This document shows positions 8,770 through 17,364 of a stretch of 64,000 nt of DNA, in pieces (within the stretch, counting starts at the first letter, position 1; each line of letters starts with the position of its first letter). Location: contig OY969108.1 in NCBI GenBank assembly GCA_963697965.1, forward strand, positions 558,001 through 622,000. Direction: 5' to 3'. The notes beneath the pieces are model-generated. The model was not told the DNA's origin. It ran no database searches and saw nothing but the letters and a program-made list of their open reading frames with translations. The position numbers were made by a program, and so were the translations under genes. The stretch comes from JAPLJC01 sp963697965. Its GTDB lineage: Bacteria; Desulfobacterota; Desulfobaccia; Desulfobaccales; 0-14-0-80-60-11.

Positions 8770-9534
8770 ATGCGCATCGTACGCTTTGAGTTGCAGGGCC
8801 GGACGGGGTACGGCATCATTGAAGGCGAAAAGATTTCGGTCTTATGGGGCGCCCCCTATGATGGCGGTTGGGCCAAGACCACCGGGGAGGTGCTCTCCCT
8901 GCCGGAGGTGACGCTGCTGGCGCCCTGCGAACCCAGCAAGATCGTGGCCGTGGGGATCAACTACCGGGACCACTCCGCGGAGACCGGCTACGCCGTGCCC
9001 CCCGAACCGCTGCTGTTTATGAAGCCCAGCACTGCGGTGATCGGGCCGGACGCGGAAATCGTCTATCCCGAGATGAGCCAGCGGGTCGATTACGAGGCGG
9101 AGCTGGCGGTGGTCATCGGCAAGACCGCCCACCACGTCCGGGAGCAGGACTTCCGGGAGTACGTGCTGGGTTATACCTGCTGCAACGACGTCACCGCCCG
9201 GGATTTGCAAAGGAAAGACGGCCAGTTCACCCGTTCCAAGGGGTTCGATACCTTCGCCCCCCTGGGGCCCTGGATCGAAACGGAGATCAAGGACCCGGAT
9301 AAGCTGACGGTGGAATCCTACCTGAACGGAGAACGCCGCCAGCACGGGAACACCGGCAACATGGTCTTCGGGGTGGCCACCCTGGTCTCCTATATCTCCC
9401 GGATCATGACGCTGCTGCCGGGCGACGTAATCGCCACCGGCACCCCCGCGGGCATCGGCCCCATGCAGCCCGGCGACGTGGTGGAGGTGAAGATAGAAGG
9501 CATCGGCACCTTGCGCAACCGTCTGGTATCATGA
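8770..9534 (+). CDS. fumarylacetoacetate hydrolase family protein
   Basis: A 254-residue FAH-superfamily enzyme, probably an acylpyruvase, oxaloacetate decarboxylase or meta-cleavage hydratase. The metal-binding region is visible: VDYEAELAVVIGK (about 99-111) with the two acidic ligands, then the conserved CCNDVTARDLQ and RSKGFDTFAPLGPW segments, and the C-terminal GDVIATGTPAGIGPM motif. It lies inside the DAP block between dapB and dapL, but there is no direct evidence that it acts in that pathway. The exact substrate cannot be told. Confidence 0.85.
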   Translation: MRIVRFELQGRTGYGIIEGEKISVLWGAPYDGGWAKTTGEVLSLPEVTLLAPCEPSKIVAVGINYRDHSAETGYAVPPEPLLFMKPSTAVIGPDAEIVYPEMSQRVDYEAELAVVIGKTAHHVREQDFREYVLGYTCCNDVTARDLQRKDGQFTRSKGFDTFAPLGPWIETEIKDPDKLTVESYLNGERRQHGNTGNMVFGVATLVSYISRIMTLLPGDVIATGTPAGIGPMQPGDVVEVKIEGIGTLRNRLVS

Positions 9535-9555
9535 ATTAATAATTGCAACGACATT

Positions 9556-9720
9556 ACAAAAAGGGGTTTTTCCCCCCCATTTGAAAAAGGGGGGTAGGGG
9601 GGATTTAAAAGAACCTCCTGAAATTCCCCTAAATCCCCCTTTTCCAAAGGGGGACTTGAATACCCTTGGGACTCAGGTTTTTTTACAGAAAGTGGTGGGC
9701 AGTGCCCACCCTACATAAGT
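9556..9720. repeat. CCCCTTTTTCAAAT-type and GTGGGCAGTGCCCAC palindromes
   Basis: Inverted repeats occupy the gap before dapL: a G-rich/C-rich pair (AAAAAGGGG... ...CCCCCTTTTCC) at about 9559-9651 and the palindrome GGTGGGCAGTGCCCACC near 9692-9710. The latter motif reappears inside the terminase-like ORF near 59757. Confidence 0.6.
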
Positions 9721-9784
9721 ATTTGATTTAATCCCATCCTATTTACCAAGTGGAACAATAGCGGCCAGGAGGAAAGTGGAGTAG

Positions 9785-10953
9785 ATGACCGATTTTTTCA
9801 AAGCGGCGGCCCGCCTGAACCTGATCCCGCCTTATCTCTTCAAGGCGATTGACGACAAGAAGGCCGAGATCAAGGCCCGGGGTGTGGACATCATCGACCT
9901 GGGGGTGGGCGATCCGGACCTTCCCACCCCGCGCTTCATCGTGGAAAGGCTGAGGGAGGCGGCCCAGGACCCCGCTACCCATCGCTACCCGGCCTATTCC
10001 GGCATGAACCTCTTCCGGGAGGCGGTGGCCCGCTGGTACGGCAACCGGTTCGGCGTGGACCTGGACCCGCAGAGCGAGGTCCTTACCCTCATCGGCTCCA
10101 AGGAGGGGATTGCCCATTTACCCTTGGGGATCAACGACCCTGGAGACCTCAACCTGATGACCACCCCGGCCTATCCGGTGTACCAGATAGGCACCCTGTT
10201 GGCCGGGGGTTCTTGCCATTTCCTGCCCCTGACCCGGGAAAACGGCTTCCTGCCGGACCTTAACGCCATCCCGCCCCAGGTGGCCCGGGACGCCAAGGCG
10301 TTTTTCTTCAACTACCCCAATAACCCCACGGCCGCGGTGGCGGACCTCGATTTCTTCGCCAGGGTGGCGGCCTTCTGCCGGGAGTATAAAATCATTGCGG
10401 TACATGACGCGGCCTACACCGAACTCGCCTTCGACGGTTTTAAGCCCCCCAGTTTTTTAGAGGCGCCCGGGGCCAGGGAGGTGGGCATCGAGTTCCATTC
10501 CCTCTCCAAGACCTACAACATGACGGGCTGGCGCCTGGGCATGGCGGTGGGCTCGGCCGCGGTGCTGGCGGCCCTGGGCAAGGTCAAGAGCAACATCGAC
10601 TCCGGGGTCTTCGACGCCATTCAGTGGGCGGGCATTGCCGCCCTCGATTCGGACCAAAGCTGCGTCCGGGAAAACTGCGCCATCCTTGAGGAGCGCCGGG
10701 ACCTCCTGGTGGGAGGCCTGAAAAGCTAGGCTACGACCTGGAGCCCCCCAAGGCCACCTTCTACGTCTGGCTGCCGGCGCCGCCGGGCCTGACCTCACTG
10801 GGGTTCACCACCCACCTGCTGGAGAGAACGGGCATCGTCACCATCCCGGGCCACGGCCTGGGCGCCCCCGGCGAGGGTTACGTGCGCCTGGCCCTGACCG
10901 TTCCCAAGGAGCGCCTCGAAGAAGCCCTGGCGCGGCTCAAGAAGATCGGTTAA
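9785..10953 (+). pseudogene. dapL: LL-diaminopimelate aminotransferase, frameshifted
   Basis: PLP-dependent fold-I aminotransferase that converts tetrahydrodipicolinate directly to LL-DAP, bypassing the succinylase/acetylase steps. The first frame (314 residues, stop at 10727-10729) holds YPAYSG, the NYPNNPTA motif and the PLP Lys242 in HSLSKTYNMTGWRLGM. The remaining C-terminal domain (LGYDLEPPKATFYVWLP to the stop at 10951-10953) continues in the -1 frame. The switch falls at an AAAA run near 10721-10724 where five A would restore the frame, giving about 389 residues, the normal family length. No classical slippery heptamer is seen. Since the DAP pathway here seems to depend on it, a sequencing or assembly error is more likely than true loss. 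Confidence 0.85.
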
Positions 10954-11076
10954 GGAAAGAAAGCTCTTGACTGAGGAACCGGCGCCCTGGCCACCGTCCG
11001 GCGGGGGCGCGGCTTCCCATCATAGACGGCGCCTGAGAAGCGCCCTTAGTATTTTGCGAGATATTATCCGGATTCA

Positions 11077-12264
11077 ATGAGCAGAAACCCCTCCAGGAAG
11101 ACCTGGTTTGAGCGCCATTCCCGCAAGGTGATCTTTCTCGTGGTCTTACTGGCCGTCTGCGGCCTGGGGCTGCTGACCGAAAAGATCCTGGCCTTCAGGG
11201 CCGGCCCGTTTTCACATCCCCTGGGGGTGAAACGATTTATCAAGTTGCGGGAATTTGAGCCGGGTTACGCCGAGGTGCTCCTCCCCAGCCCCCAGGCCAT
11301 GACCCAATCCGACACCCTGGTGCGGCGGCCTTATGTCATCCGGGTGGATGAAGACGGCTTCATCATGCCTGCCAGGGTTCATGAGCACCCGGACCTGACC
11401 CTGGTTTTTTTGGGGGGCTCCACCACCGAAGACATCTATGACGATGAGAACAACCGTTTCCCTTATCTGGTCGGCCGCTTGCTGGAAGGGAGCACCGGGC
11501 TCCGGGTGAATTCCTACAATGCCGCCAAGAGCGGCAACGATTCCCTGCACTCCCTGGACGTCCTCCTGAACAAGGTGCTGCCTCTCAAACCCGATCTGGT
11601 GGTGATGATGCATAATATCAATGACCTGAGCATCCTGCTCCTGGAAAAGAGCTACTGGAACAAGAACCCGTACAGGTCGCCCCTTATCGAGGAAAAGCCC
11701 GATTGGCGGACGGTGGGCAAGAATCTGCAGACAACCTTCCAGTTGGCCCGGGACCTGGTGATCCCCAATCTCTACGCCGCCTTGCATCGCTTGCTGCATG
11801 CCCAGGGCCAATCCCAGACCGATGAATTCCAGGCGGTCCGGGGCCAAAAAATCGAGGTGGATCAAGACGTTCTGGTGCGGGAATTCACATACAACCTCCA
11901 GACCTTCATCAATATCTGCCGGGCCCGGGGGATAACCCCAGTTCTGATGACCATGCCCAGCCGCCTGAAGGAGGATCCCGACCCGTTGATCCGCAGGCTG
12001 ATGCAGCGCCTGGAGGAACAGAACGGCATAACTTACCGGGATTTCAAGGGGGCCTTCGACCGTTTCAACCAGACCATCCGGGAGGTGGCGGGCCAAAACC
12101 GGGTGGACCTGGTGGATCTGGCCCAGGAAATCCCCCAGGAAAAAGAATACATGTCGGACGTGGTCCATTTCAACCCGGCGGGTTCCCGGCTGGTGGCCCA
12201 AAAGATCGCCGCCGGCCTGTCGCCGCTGCTGGCGTCTATTCAGAAAAGGCCGGCAGGCCGCTAA
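11077..12264 (+). CDS. membrane-anchored SGNH/GDSL hydrolase-like protein
   Basis: A 395-residue protein with one N-terminal transmembrane anchor (about residues 15-33) and an extracytoplasmic SGNH-hydrolase-like domain. The nucleophile block is FLGGSTTED (Ser about 113), followed by an SYNAAKSGNDS block (Gly/Asn of blocks II-III), HNINDL, and the C-terminal HFNPAGSRLVA with the catalytic His. Such proteins are often esterases or O-acyl transfer enzymes acting on envelope polysaccharides, but the substrate is unknown. It is separate from the DAP genes by a short gap and followed by a repeat-rich region. Confidence 0.75.
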   Translation: MSRNPSRKTWFERHSRKVIFLVVLLAVCGLGLLTEKILAFRAGPFSHPLGVKRFIKLREFEPGYAEVLLPSPQAMTQSDTLVRRPYVIRVDEDGFIMPARVHEHPDLTLVFLGGSTTEDIYDDENNRFPYLVGRLLEGSTGLRVNSYNAAKSGNDSLHSLDVLLNKVLPLKPDLVVMMHNINDLSILLLEKSYWNKNPYRSPLIEEKPDWRTVGKNLQTTFQLARDLVIPNLYAALHRLLHAQGQSQTDEFQAVRGQKIEVDQDVLVREFTYNLQTFINICRARGITPVLMTMPSRLKEDPDPLIRRLMQRLEEQNGITYRDFKGAFDRFNQTIREVAGQNRVDLVDLAQEIPQEKEYMSDVVHFNPAGSRLVAQKIAAGLSPLLASIQKRPAGR

Positions 12265-12276
12265 GCGCAGGGTGAT

Positions 12277-12787
12277 CCAGTGGTGTCCGGCAAGGTTTTT
12301 GCAATTAGGCAGGCAGTGGAAAATGTTTTTGACTCGGGAATGGACCTTAGCTAATTATTTGAAGGAATCTAAGAACCTTTCCCTGCTATCCTCGGCCAGG
12401 GACGACCCGATCACAGGCTGGAAGCCTGTGCCACTGTCGCCCCTACATATCCAATAGAATTTACAAACTAGTTCCCTCTCCCCCTTTGGGGGTGAGGGGG
12501 GTTTGAGTGGTCTTGTAGGGGCGCACCCATGTGTGCGCCCCCTATGAAAGTGTGGGCAGTGTAGGGGCGGGTTTTAAACCCGTCCCTACAGGGCGGACAC
12601 CTGGGTCCGCCCCTACGAAAAACCATGCGAAGCCACCCCTCACCCCAACCCTCTCCCCTCGAAGGGGAGAGGGGGTTTAGTGGCATCGATAAAATATGTT
12701 GATATCGCTGAAAATAAAATGGCATAGGGTCTAACTGCGAGTTAATGTAATCTTCTCCATGCAATTTTGTTGCCGGACACTACTGAG
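12277..12787. mobile_element. MITE-like element with CAGTRGTGTCCGGCAA ends, element 1
   Basis: The 577-base gene-free gap at 12265-12841 is bounded by terminal inverted repeats: CAGTGGTGTCCGGCAA at about 12279-12294 and its near-perfect complement TTGCCGGACACTACTG at about 12770-12785. No transposase is encoded. Nested inside is copy 2 of the composite repeat (12474-12675). A second, shorter element with the same ends is at 47012-47241. It is interpreted as a non-autonomous, transposon-derived element; the parent transposase is not in the window. Confidence 0.65.
12474..12675. repeat. composite palindromic repeat, copy 2
   Basis: Second copy of the mosaic repeat seen at 701-890, with the same order: CCCTCTCCCCCTTTGGGGG arm, GTAGGGGCGCACCCATGTGT palindrome, the GGGGCGGGTTTTAAACCC palindrome at 12561-12589, and a terminal GGGGAGAGGGGG arm. 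It carries an additional GGGCGGACACCTGGGTCCGC palindrome not present in copy 1, so palindromic units appear to be added modularly. Confidence 0.8.
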
Positions 12788-12841
12788 GCGATCCCCTTGT
12801 CATGTTTCAGATTTTGGTCTAATAAATAAGGCGGTGAGCTA

Positions 12842-13399
12842 ATGTCCCTGGGATTTGCCGCCATCACCGAGGCCAAGCCGGTCATCGCCTTTATCGGCCT
12901 GGGGTCCAACCTGGAGGATCCTGCGGCCCAGGTGCGCCGGGCTCTGACGGGGCTGGCCGCCCTTGACGAGGTGGAGCTGGTGCGGGTCTCGGGCTTTTAT
13001 CTGGCCCCGCCCCTGGGGCCGGAGAATCAGCCCTGGTATGTAAACGCGGTGGCCCAGGTGCGCACCCGCTTGACTGCAGAGGAACTCCTGCGGGTCCTGG
13101 CCCGGCTGGAAGCCGCCCTGGGCCGGGTCCGGGGAGAGCGCTGGGGACCGCGGCTGATTGACCTGGACCTGCTGCTGTACGACGGCGAGATCGCCTGCAC
13201 TCCGGAGCTGGTCCTGCCCCATCCGGAGATGCACCGGCGGGCCTTTGTCCTGGTGCCCCTCGCCGAGATCGCCCCGGACGCCTGGCACCCGGGGCTCCAG
13301 AAGAGCGCCGCCCGGCTCCTGGCGGAGCTTGCGCCTGCGGCGCGGCAGGCGGTAAAACCCATTGCGTTTGAGGATAGGAGGCCATGCCCCGTCTATTAA
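12842..13399 (+). CDS. folK: 2-amino-4-hydroxy-6-hydroxymethyldihydropteridine diphosphokinase
   Basis: Transfers pyrophosphate from ATP to the hydroxymethyl pterin in folate synthesis. The 185-residue protein has IGLGSNLEDP (about 17-26), SGFYLAPPLGPENQPWYVNAV, and the HPPK signature RWGPRLIDLDLLLYDG (about 100-115) with the catalytic Asp pair, then LPHPEMHRRAFVLVPL. The gene overlaps the next by 16 bp, indicating cotranscription. No folP or folB is nearby. Confidence 0.95.
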   Translation: MSLGFAAITEAKPVIAFIGLGSNLEDPAAQVRRALTGLAALDEVELVRVSGFYLAPPLGPENQPWYVNAVAQVRTRLTAEELLRVLARLEAALGRVRGERWGPRLIDLDLLLYDGEIACTPELVLPHPEMHRRAFVLVPLAEIAPDAWHPGLQKSAARLLAELAPAARQAVKPIAFEDRRPCPVY

Positions 13400-13644
13400 G
13401 TGGTTTAATCCTGGGCTATCTGGTTTACTGGGTTGTTCGTAAAGTGGCCCAATCCCTGGGCCTGTGGCCCCAGGCGCAACGGCCGGTGGCCAAGAGAGAG
13501 GAACCGGATGTGCTGGTCCAGGACCCGGTCTGCCAGACTTTCATCCCCCGCAGGGAGGCTTTGAAGGCGGAAAAGGACGGGAAAGTCTATTTTTTCTGTT
13601 CCGAGGGCTGTTTAAAGCGTTTCCAACGTAGTGGCAGGGATTAA
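13384..13644 (+). CDS. small membrane protein with YHS/TRASH-like metal-binding domain (PP0621-like)
   Basis: An 86-residue protein with an N-terminal hydrophobic helix (about 3-20) and a C-terminal domain DPVCQTFIPRREAL...VYFFCSEGCLKRF, resembling the YHS/TRASH fold with three cysteines that could bind a metal. Similar short proteins are annotated as the PP0621 family. It overlaps folK by 16 bp. The function is unknown; metal handling or sensing is a guess. Confidence 0.7.
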   Translation: MPRLLSGLILGYLVYWVVRKVAQSLGLWPQAQRPVAKREEPDVLVQDPVCQTFIPRREALKAEKDGKVYFFCSEGCLKRFQRSGRD

Positions 13645-13670
13645 CTTTTATGATATGTTAAAAAGTCATC

Positions 13671-14330
13671 ATGAAATTCTTCATCGACACCGCTGACCTG
13701 GAAGAGATTCGCGAGGCCCACGCCCTGGGACTGGTGGACGGGGTAACCACCAACCCCAGCTTATGCGCCCAGGCCGGGATCAAAACCGATAAACAGTTTG
13801 AAAAACTCATCAGCCAAATCTGCGAATTGGTCCAGGGGCCGGTGAGCGCCGAAGTGACGGCCACTGATGAAGCGGGCATGCTCCGGCAAGCCCGTCACCT
13901 GGCCAAGATCCACCAATGGGTGGCGGTGAAGATCCCCATGACCGCCGACGGCCTCAAGGCCACCCGCCTCCTGGCGGCTGAGGGCGTCAGGGTCAACGTC
14001 ACCCTGATCTTCCAGCCCCTCCAGGCCATGCTGGCCGCCAAGGCGGGAGCCGCCTATGTCAGTCCCTTCATCGGCCGTCTGGATGACATCGGCCACCGGG
14101 GCATGGAAATCGTGGAGCAGACCGTAACCATCTTCGAAAATTACGGGTTCGACACCGAGATCATCGTGGCCTCGGTGCGCCATCCCCTGCACGTCCTGGA
14201 AGGCGCCCTGGCAGGCGCCGATATCGCCACCATCCCTTTCGGGGTGCTGATGCGTCTGCTGAAACACCCCTTGACGGATGCGGGATTGAAAAAGTTCCTG
14301 GAGGATTGGGAAAAGGATAGCAAGTCCTGA
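13671..14330 (+). CDS. fsa: fructose-6-phosphate aldolase / transaldolase-like
   Basis: Small TalC/FSA-type enzyme of the transaldolase family, 219 residues. The N-terminal MKFFIDTADLEEIREA and GVTTNPSL signature are exact for the family, and the Schiff-base Lys87 sits in VAVKIPMT. The C-terminal IPFGVLMRLLKHPLTDAGL matches too. It may interconvert pentose and hexose phosphates or cleave fructose 6-phosphate; the two activities cannot be separated by sequence reading alone. Confidence 0.93.
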   Translation: MKFFIDTADLEEIREAHALGLVDGVTTNPSLCAQAGIKTDKQFEKLISQICELVQGPVSAEVTATDEAGMLRQARHLAKIHQWVAVKIPMTADGLKATRLLAAEGVRVNVTLIFQPLQAMLAAKAGAAYVSPFIGRLDDIGHRGMEIVEQTVTIFENYGFDTEIIVASVRHPLHVLEGALAGADIATIPFGVLMRLLKHPLTDAGLKKFLEDWEKDSKS

Positions 14331-14439
14331 GCCCCTTGGCTCGCGGGAAGAACCCTTTTGCAGGGCCGCACCAATATGGTGACCGGCCGGAAATATATGC
14401 GGGCGCGCCCTGAGGTGCGCCCCATCACGCTTATTTGAG

Positions 14440-15027
14440 ATGAACCAGTCAGAGACCAACATTTGGAGCACCCCCAACCTGCTCACCGGCACGCGCATTG
14501 CCGTGATCCCATTGGTGGTGGTCCTTTTGCTGTTCCCGGGGCGGCTGCCCAGCTTCCTGGCGGGCTTCTGTTTTCTACTGGCCGGGGCCACCGATTTTCT
14601 GGATGGCTACCTGGCCCGGCGCCATTCCCAGGTGAGCCGTTTCGGCAAATTCCTGGACCCGCTGGCGGACAAGCTGCTGGTCTCCGCGGCCCTCATCATG
14701 CTCATTCCTCTGGGCCGGGTGCCGGCCTGGATAGCCTTTCTCATCGTGGGCCGGGAGCTGACGGTCACGGGGTTAAGGGGTCTGGCCGCCGCCGAGGGCA
14801 TCATCCTGGCCGCGGATCGCTGGGGCAAGACCAAAACCGCCCTGCAAATGGCGGCCTTAACCGCGCTCATATTCCACTACCCCTTTCTGTCCATCAACTT
14901 CCAATCACTGGGCCTGATCCTGCTTTGGATGGCCCTTATCGTCACCCTGGTTTCCGGAATCAGCTATTTCCTGGCCTTCTTCGGTCAACAACTGGAAGGC
15001 CGCCATCCTGACAACGAAGGCTCTTGA
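14440..15027 (+). CDS. pgsA: CDP-diacylglycerol-glycerol-3-phosphate 3-phosphatidyltransferase
   Basis: Integral membrane enzyme making phosphatidylglycerol phosphate. The CDP-alcohol phosphotransferase motif D-G-x2-A-R-x8-G-x3-D-x3-D is complete: DGYLARRHSQVSRFGKFLDP with the following LAD (about residues 51-74). Several hydrophobic segments and the 195-residue length fit the family. The start follows NLLTGTRI at the normal distance. rpsT begins 24 bp downstream. Confidence 0.94.
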   Translation: MNQSETNIWSTPNLLTGTRIAVIPLVVVLLLFPGRLPSFLAGFCFLLAGATDFLDGYLARRHSQVSRFGKFLDPLADKLLVSAALIMLIPLGRVPAWIAFLIVGRELTVTGLRGLAAAEGIILAADRWGKTKTALQMAALTALIFHYPFLSINFQSLGLILLWMALIVTLVSGISYFLAFFGQQLEGRHPDNEGS

Positions 15028-15051
15028 GGAGCACCTTAACGGAGGACGACA

Positions 15052-15321
15052 TTGGCCAGACATCTTTCCGCCCTGAAACGGGCCCGACAGAATGAAAAAC
15101 GGCGGCTGCGCAACCAGGGCCGCAAGACCCGGGTGAAACACGTGGTGCGGGAGGTGCGCGCTGCGGCGGCTCAAAAAAATCTGGAAGCCGCGGAGGCCGC
15201 CCTGAAAATGGCCGTGCCCACCATCGCCAGGGTGGCCGGCAAGGGCGGCCTCCATTGGCGCAGCGCCGCCCGCAAGATCTCCCGCCTCACCCGGATGGTC
15301 CAGGGCCTGCAAGGCGCCTAA
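15052..15321 (+). CDS. rpsT: 30S ribosomal protein S20
   Basis: Small basic 16S rRNA-binding protein of 89 residues with the S20 N-terminus ARHLSALKRARQNEKRRLRN and helical repeats ending in KISRLTRMVQGL. It uses a TTG start with GGAGGACGACA just upstream; a weak start is common for rpsT and is often linked to autoregulation, though that is only inferred here. Confidence 0.95.
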   Translation: MARHLSALKRARQNEKRRLRNQGRKTRVKHVVREVRAAAAQKNLEAAEAALKMAVPTIARVAGKGGLHWRSAARKISRLTRMVQGLQGA

Positions 15322-15324
15322 GAA

Positions 15325-15399
15325 AGTTCAAGGTTCAAGGTTCAAAGTTCAAAGTCAAAAGACGGCTTTAACCTTGAACTTTGAACCTTGAACTCCTTC
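15325..15399. repeat. TTCAAAG/TTCAAGG inverted repeat between convergent genes
   Basis: Tandem TTCAAGG/TTCAAAG units (15326-15358) face their inverted complements (15371-15393) between convergent rpsT and holA. The hairpin could act as a two-way terminator. The same unit family recurs at 25884-25920 and 26045-26080. Confidence 0.7.
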
Positions 15400-16392
15400 T
15401 CACCCCGGACCCATCTTCAACAGGGCCCACTCCAGCCACAGCCGCGGCGGGCCGCCGCTGGTCTTCAGTTGCCAGTCGATCTGATTCAAGAGAGATAGGT
15501 GGGAGCGCAAGGCTGCCTCCGAAAAGCGGGGGGCTTGCTTCGTCAGGTGTTTCAGGGTCCTCTGCGGCAGGTTGAGGCGTCTCTGGTAGGCGGCGGCCGC
15601 GGGGCCCCTTTCTTTGAAGGAGAGCAGCAGGCGCAATTGCCGGGCCAGCATCACCAGGATCTTGGGCGGCACCTCTCCCAGGTCCAGAAGCTGGCCCAGG
15701 GCGTTCAGGCGCTTGTGGGCCCCGGGCTCTCCCAGGGCCTCCATCAGGGCAAAGATATTGGCGGTGCGGCTGTGGGTGGCCAGTTGGTTCACCAGGTTGG
15801 GGGTCAGGGACTTTTCGGCGCCGGCGTATAGAGCCAACTTCTCCAGCTCCTGGATCAGTTCCGCCAGGTTGTCCCCCACGATATCCACCAGACGCTGGGC
15901 CGCGGCCAGGGTCAAGGTCTTCCCCAAACCTGCGGCCTCCCGGGTCAGCCACGGGTAAAGCTCCGTCTCCTTCAGGCGGGGAAACCCCAGAGCCTCCTCC
16001 TGCCGCTGCAAGCGCTGCCAGACGGGATTTCTCTCCCATTCCCAGGGCTTGGCTCCCTCGGCCAGGAGCACCACCCAGGCCCGGGCCGCCGGGTGGTCCA
16101 GGTAGGCGTTGACGGCGTCCAAGGCCGCGGCGTTGAGCGCCAGCCGGCGCAGCACCAGGAGTTGTCCCGGACCCCACAGGGAGCCTTCCCGGGATTCGGC
16201 CAGGAACTCAGGCAGCTCTACCTCCTGGGCCTCCCGCAGCACCCGCACCGGAGCCTCGCCCCAGTGGTCCTGGATGCCCTCTTGTAGCCGTTTCAAGGCC
16301 CGGAGCATAAGGAACTCCTCATCCCCGTAAAACAGGTAGAGGGGTTTGAGGGACTGGCGCTTCAGGTGGCGTTCCAATAATGGATGCGACAT
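15400..16392 (-). CDS. holA: DNA polymerase III delta subunit
   Basis: Clamp-loader subunit that opens the beta sliding clamp. The 330-residue product shows LYLFYGDEEFLMLRALKRL near the N-terminus (the family's Y-G-x-E pattern), the helical middle part RLVDIVGDNLAELIQELEKL and a C-terminal helical collar. The start at 16392 gives MSHPLLERHLKRQSLKPLYL; the frame is open 24 codons further, but that extension is A+T-rich and runs over the end of the neighbouring insert gene. holA after lptE and leuS is a conserved order, here split by two foreign genes. Confidence 0.88.
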   Translation of the reverse strand: MSHPLLERHLKRQSLKPLYLFYGDEEFLMLRALKRLQEGIQDHWGEAPVRVLREAQEVELPEFLAESREGSLWGPGQLLVLRRLALNAAALDAVNAYLDHPAARAWVVLLAEGAKPWEWERNPVWQRLQRQEEALGFPRLKETELYPWLTREAAGLGKTLTLAAAQRLVDIVGDNLAELIQELEKLALYAGAEKSLTPNLVNQLATHSRTANIFALMEALGEPGAHKRLNALGQLLDLGEVPPKILVMLARQLRLLLSFKERGPAAAAYQRRLNLPQRTLKHLTKQAPRFSEAALRSHLSLLNQIDWQLKTSGGPPRLWLEWALLKMGPG

Positions 16393-16429
16393 GGGGGTTA
16401 TAGGGATGATTAGGGATAGAACTATCTGA

Positions 16430-16858
16430 CTATGCAGTTTGGCGTAATTTACGTTTTCCAACATTCACCGAAACAGGTGTTCCATTTTGAGAAATAATTA
16501 TATATGCATATTTGAAAGGCAATTCAATATTAATAAATTGAAAGTCATTCAATTCAAGCAAACCTCCACGCAAAACTCTACAATATCTATTGATACTTTG
16601 AACAATAGGATCATGTGCATCAAGTAATACTATTCTTGAAATAGATAGCAATTCACTATTATTAATATACGATTTTAAGTTGTCGGCTATGTATTTTATA
16701 TGTTCAAAACTATCTGCATTAATCCAGGGAGCGGCGACAACCAAATCCCACTTATTTTCCGCCTCTTCCCTCAAGAAAAGGCCAAAGAGCGAAAAATCGC
16801 CACGTTCAGCGGCAATCTTTTTTTCAAGTGATTGTAATTTTGCGACAAGTTGTTTCAT
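16430..16858 (-). CDS. partner protein of HEPN gene (unknown function)
   Basis: A 142-residue protein, A+T-rich, whose start overlaps the stop of the HEPN gene by 4 bases (ATGA), indicating translational coupling. It opens with a probable helix (KQLVAKLQSLEKKIAAERG) and then alternating strands and helices: FGLFLREEAENKWDLVVAAPW, LLSISRIVLLDA, FKYAYIIIS. The GSx10DxD signature of the MNT nucleotidyltransferase antitoxins that usually accompany HEPN toxins is absent. It is likely an alternative antitoxin or effector; this is an inference from gene arrangement. I recognise no named family. Confidence 0.65.
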   Translation of the reverse strand: MKQLVAKLQSLEKKIAAERGDFSLFGLFLREEAENKWDLVVAAPWINADSFEHIKYIADNLKSYINNSELLSISRIVLLDAHDPIVQSINRYCRVLRGGLLELNDFQFINIELPFKYAYIIISQNGTPVSVNVGKRKLRQTA

Positions 16859-17250
16859 AAATTCTTTAATAATATTTTTGTAGAATCTATCATTAACTTG
16901 GCAGTTCGTCTGGTGGCACTGCCGATTTTCTTATATCGGGCTTCTGGGTCCCATGTTGCTACTGTAGACCATTGGGCCAAATAATTATTCTTAATTTTAT
17001 TCTCAGTACCTGATAAGCTTAGTAAAATGTCTAAGTTATGTGTTTTAAAACTTTGGAGGTACTGAAATTCATTTTTTGTGGAAGGAAAGCCCTGCCAGCG
17101 TAATGTCTTACATATTTTATTCTTAAGCGCAATTTCTACTGCATACCCGCAAAGATAAATCGAGCCGTCAAATCGGCTGCTTTTAAACAGAGCCTCAGCA
17201 TCTCGCAGCCTCGCTCTGGCAATCTTTTGCAATTCTTGTCTTGTAAGCAT
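16855..17250 (-). CDS. HEPN domain protein
   Basis: A 131-residue helical protein of the HEPN superfamily: ARLRDAEALFKSSRFDGSIYLCGYAVEIALKNKIC (residues 12-46) is the typical first helical pair, with FKTHNLDILLSLSG following. HEPN proteins are often RNases in toxin-antitoxin or defence systems, using an R-x4-6-H motif; a clear copy is not evident here, although the His in KTHNLD and Arg113-Arg114 are candidates. It is A+T-rich compared with leuS/lptE/holA. Gene order leuS-lptE-[HEPN-partner]-holA suggests insertion as a cassette. Confidence 0.75.
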   Translation of the reverse strand: MLTRQELQKIARARLRDAEALFKSSRFDGSIYLCGYAVEIALKNKICKTLRWQGFPSTKNEFQYLQSFKTHNLDILLSLSGTENKIKNNYLAQWSTVATWDPEARYKKIGSATRRTAKLMIDSTKILLKNL

Positions 17251-17364
17251 TGCAATCTATTAAATAACAGATAACCTAAAAAATTTAATAAATCAATCAA
17301 AGAATTTTTGATCAAATATAATCAATAGTAATCGCGCCTATCTACCAGCTGCGAAGGTTCCATC

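Noticed and set aside
10715..10730. Programmed -1 frameshift in dapL
   Set aside because: No X-XXY-YYZ heptamer or downstream pseudoknot was recognised; a missing A is simpler.
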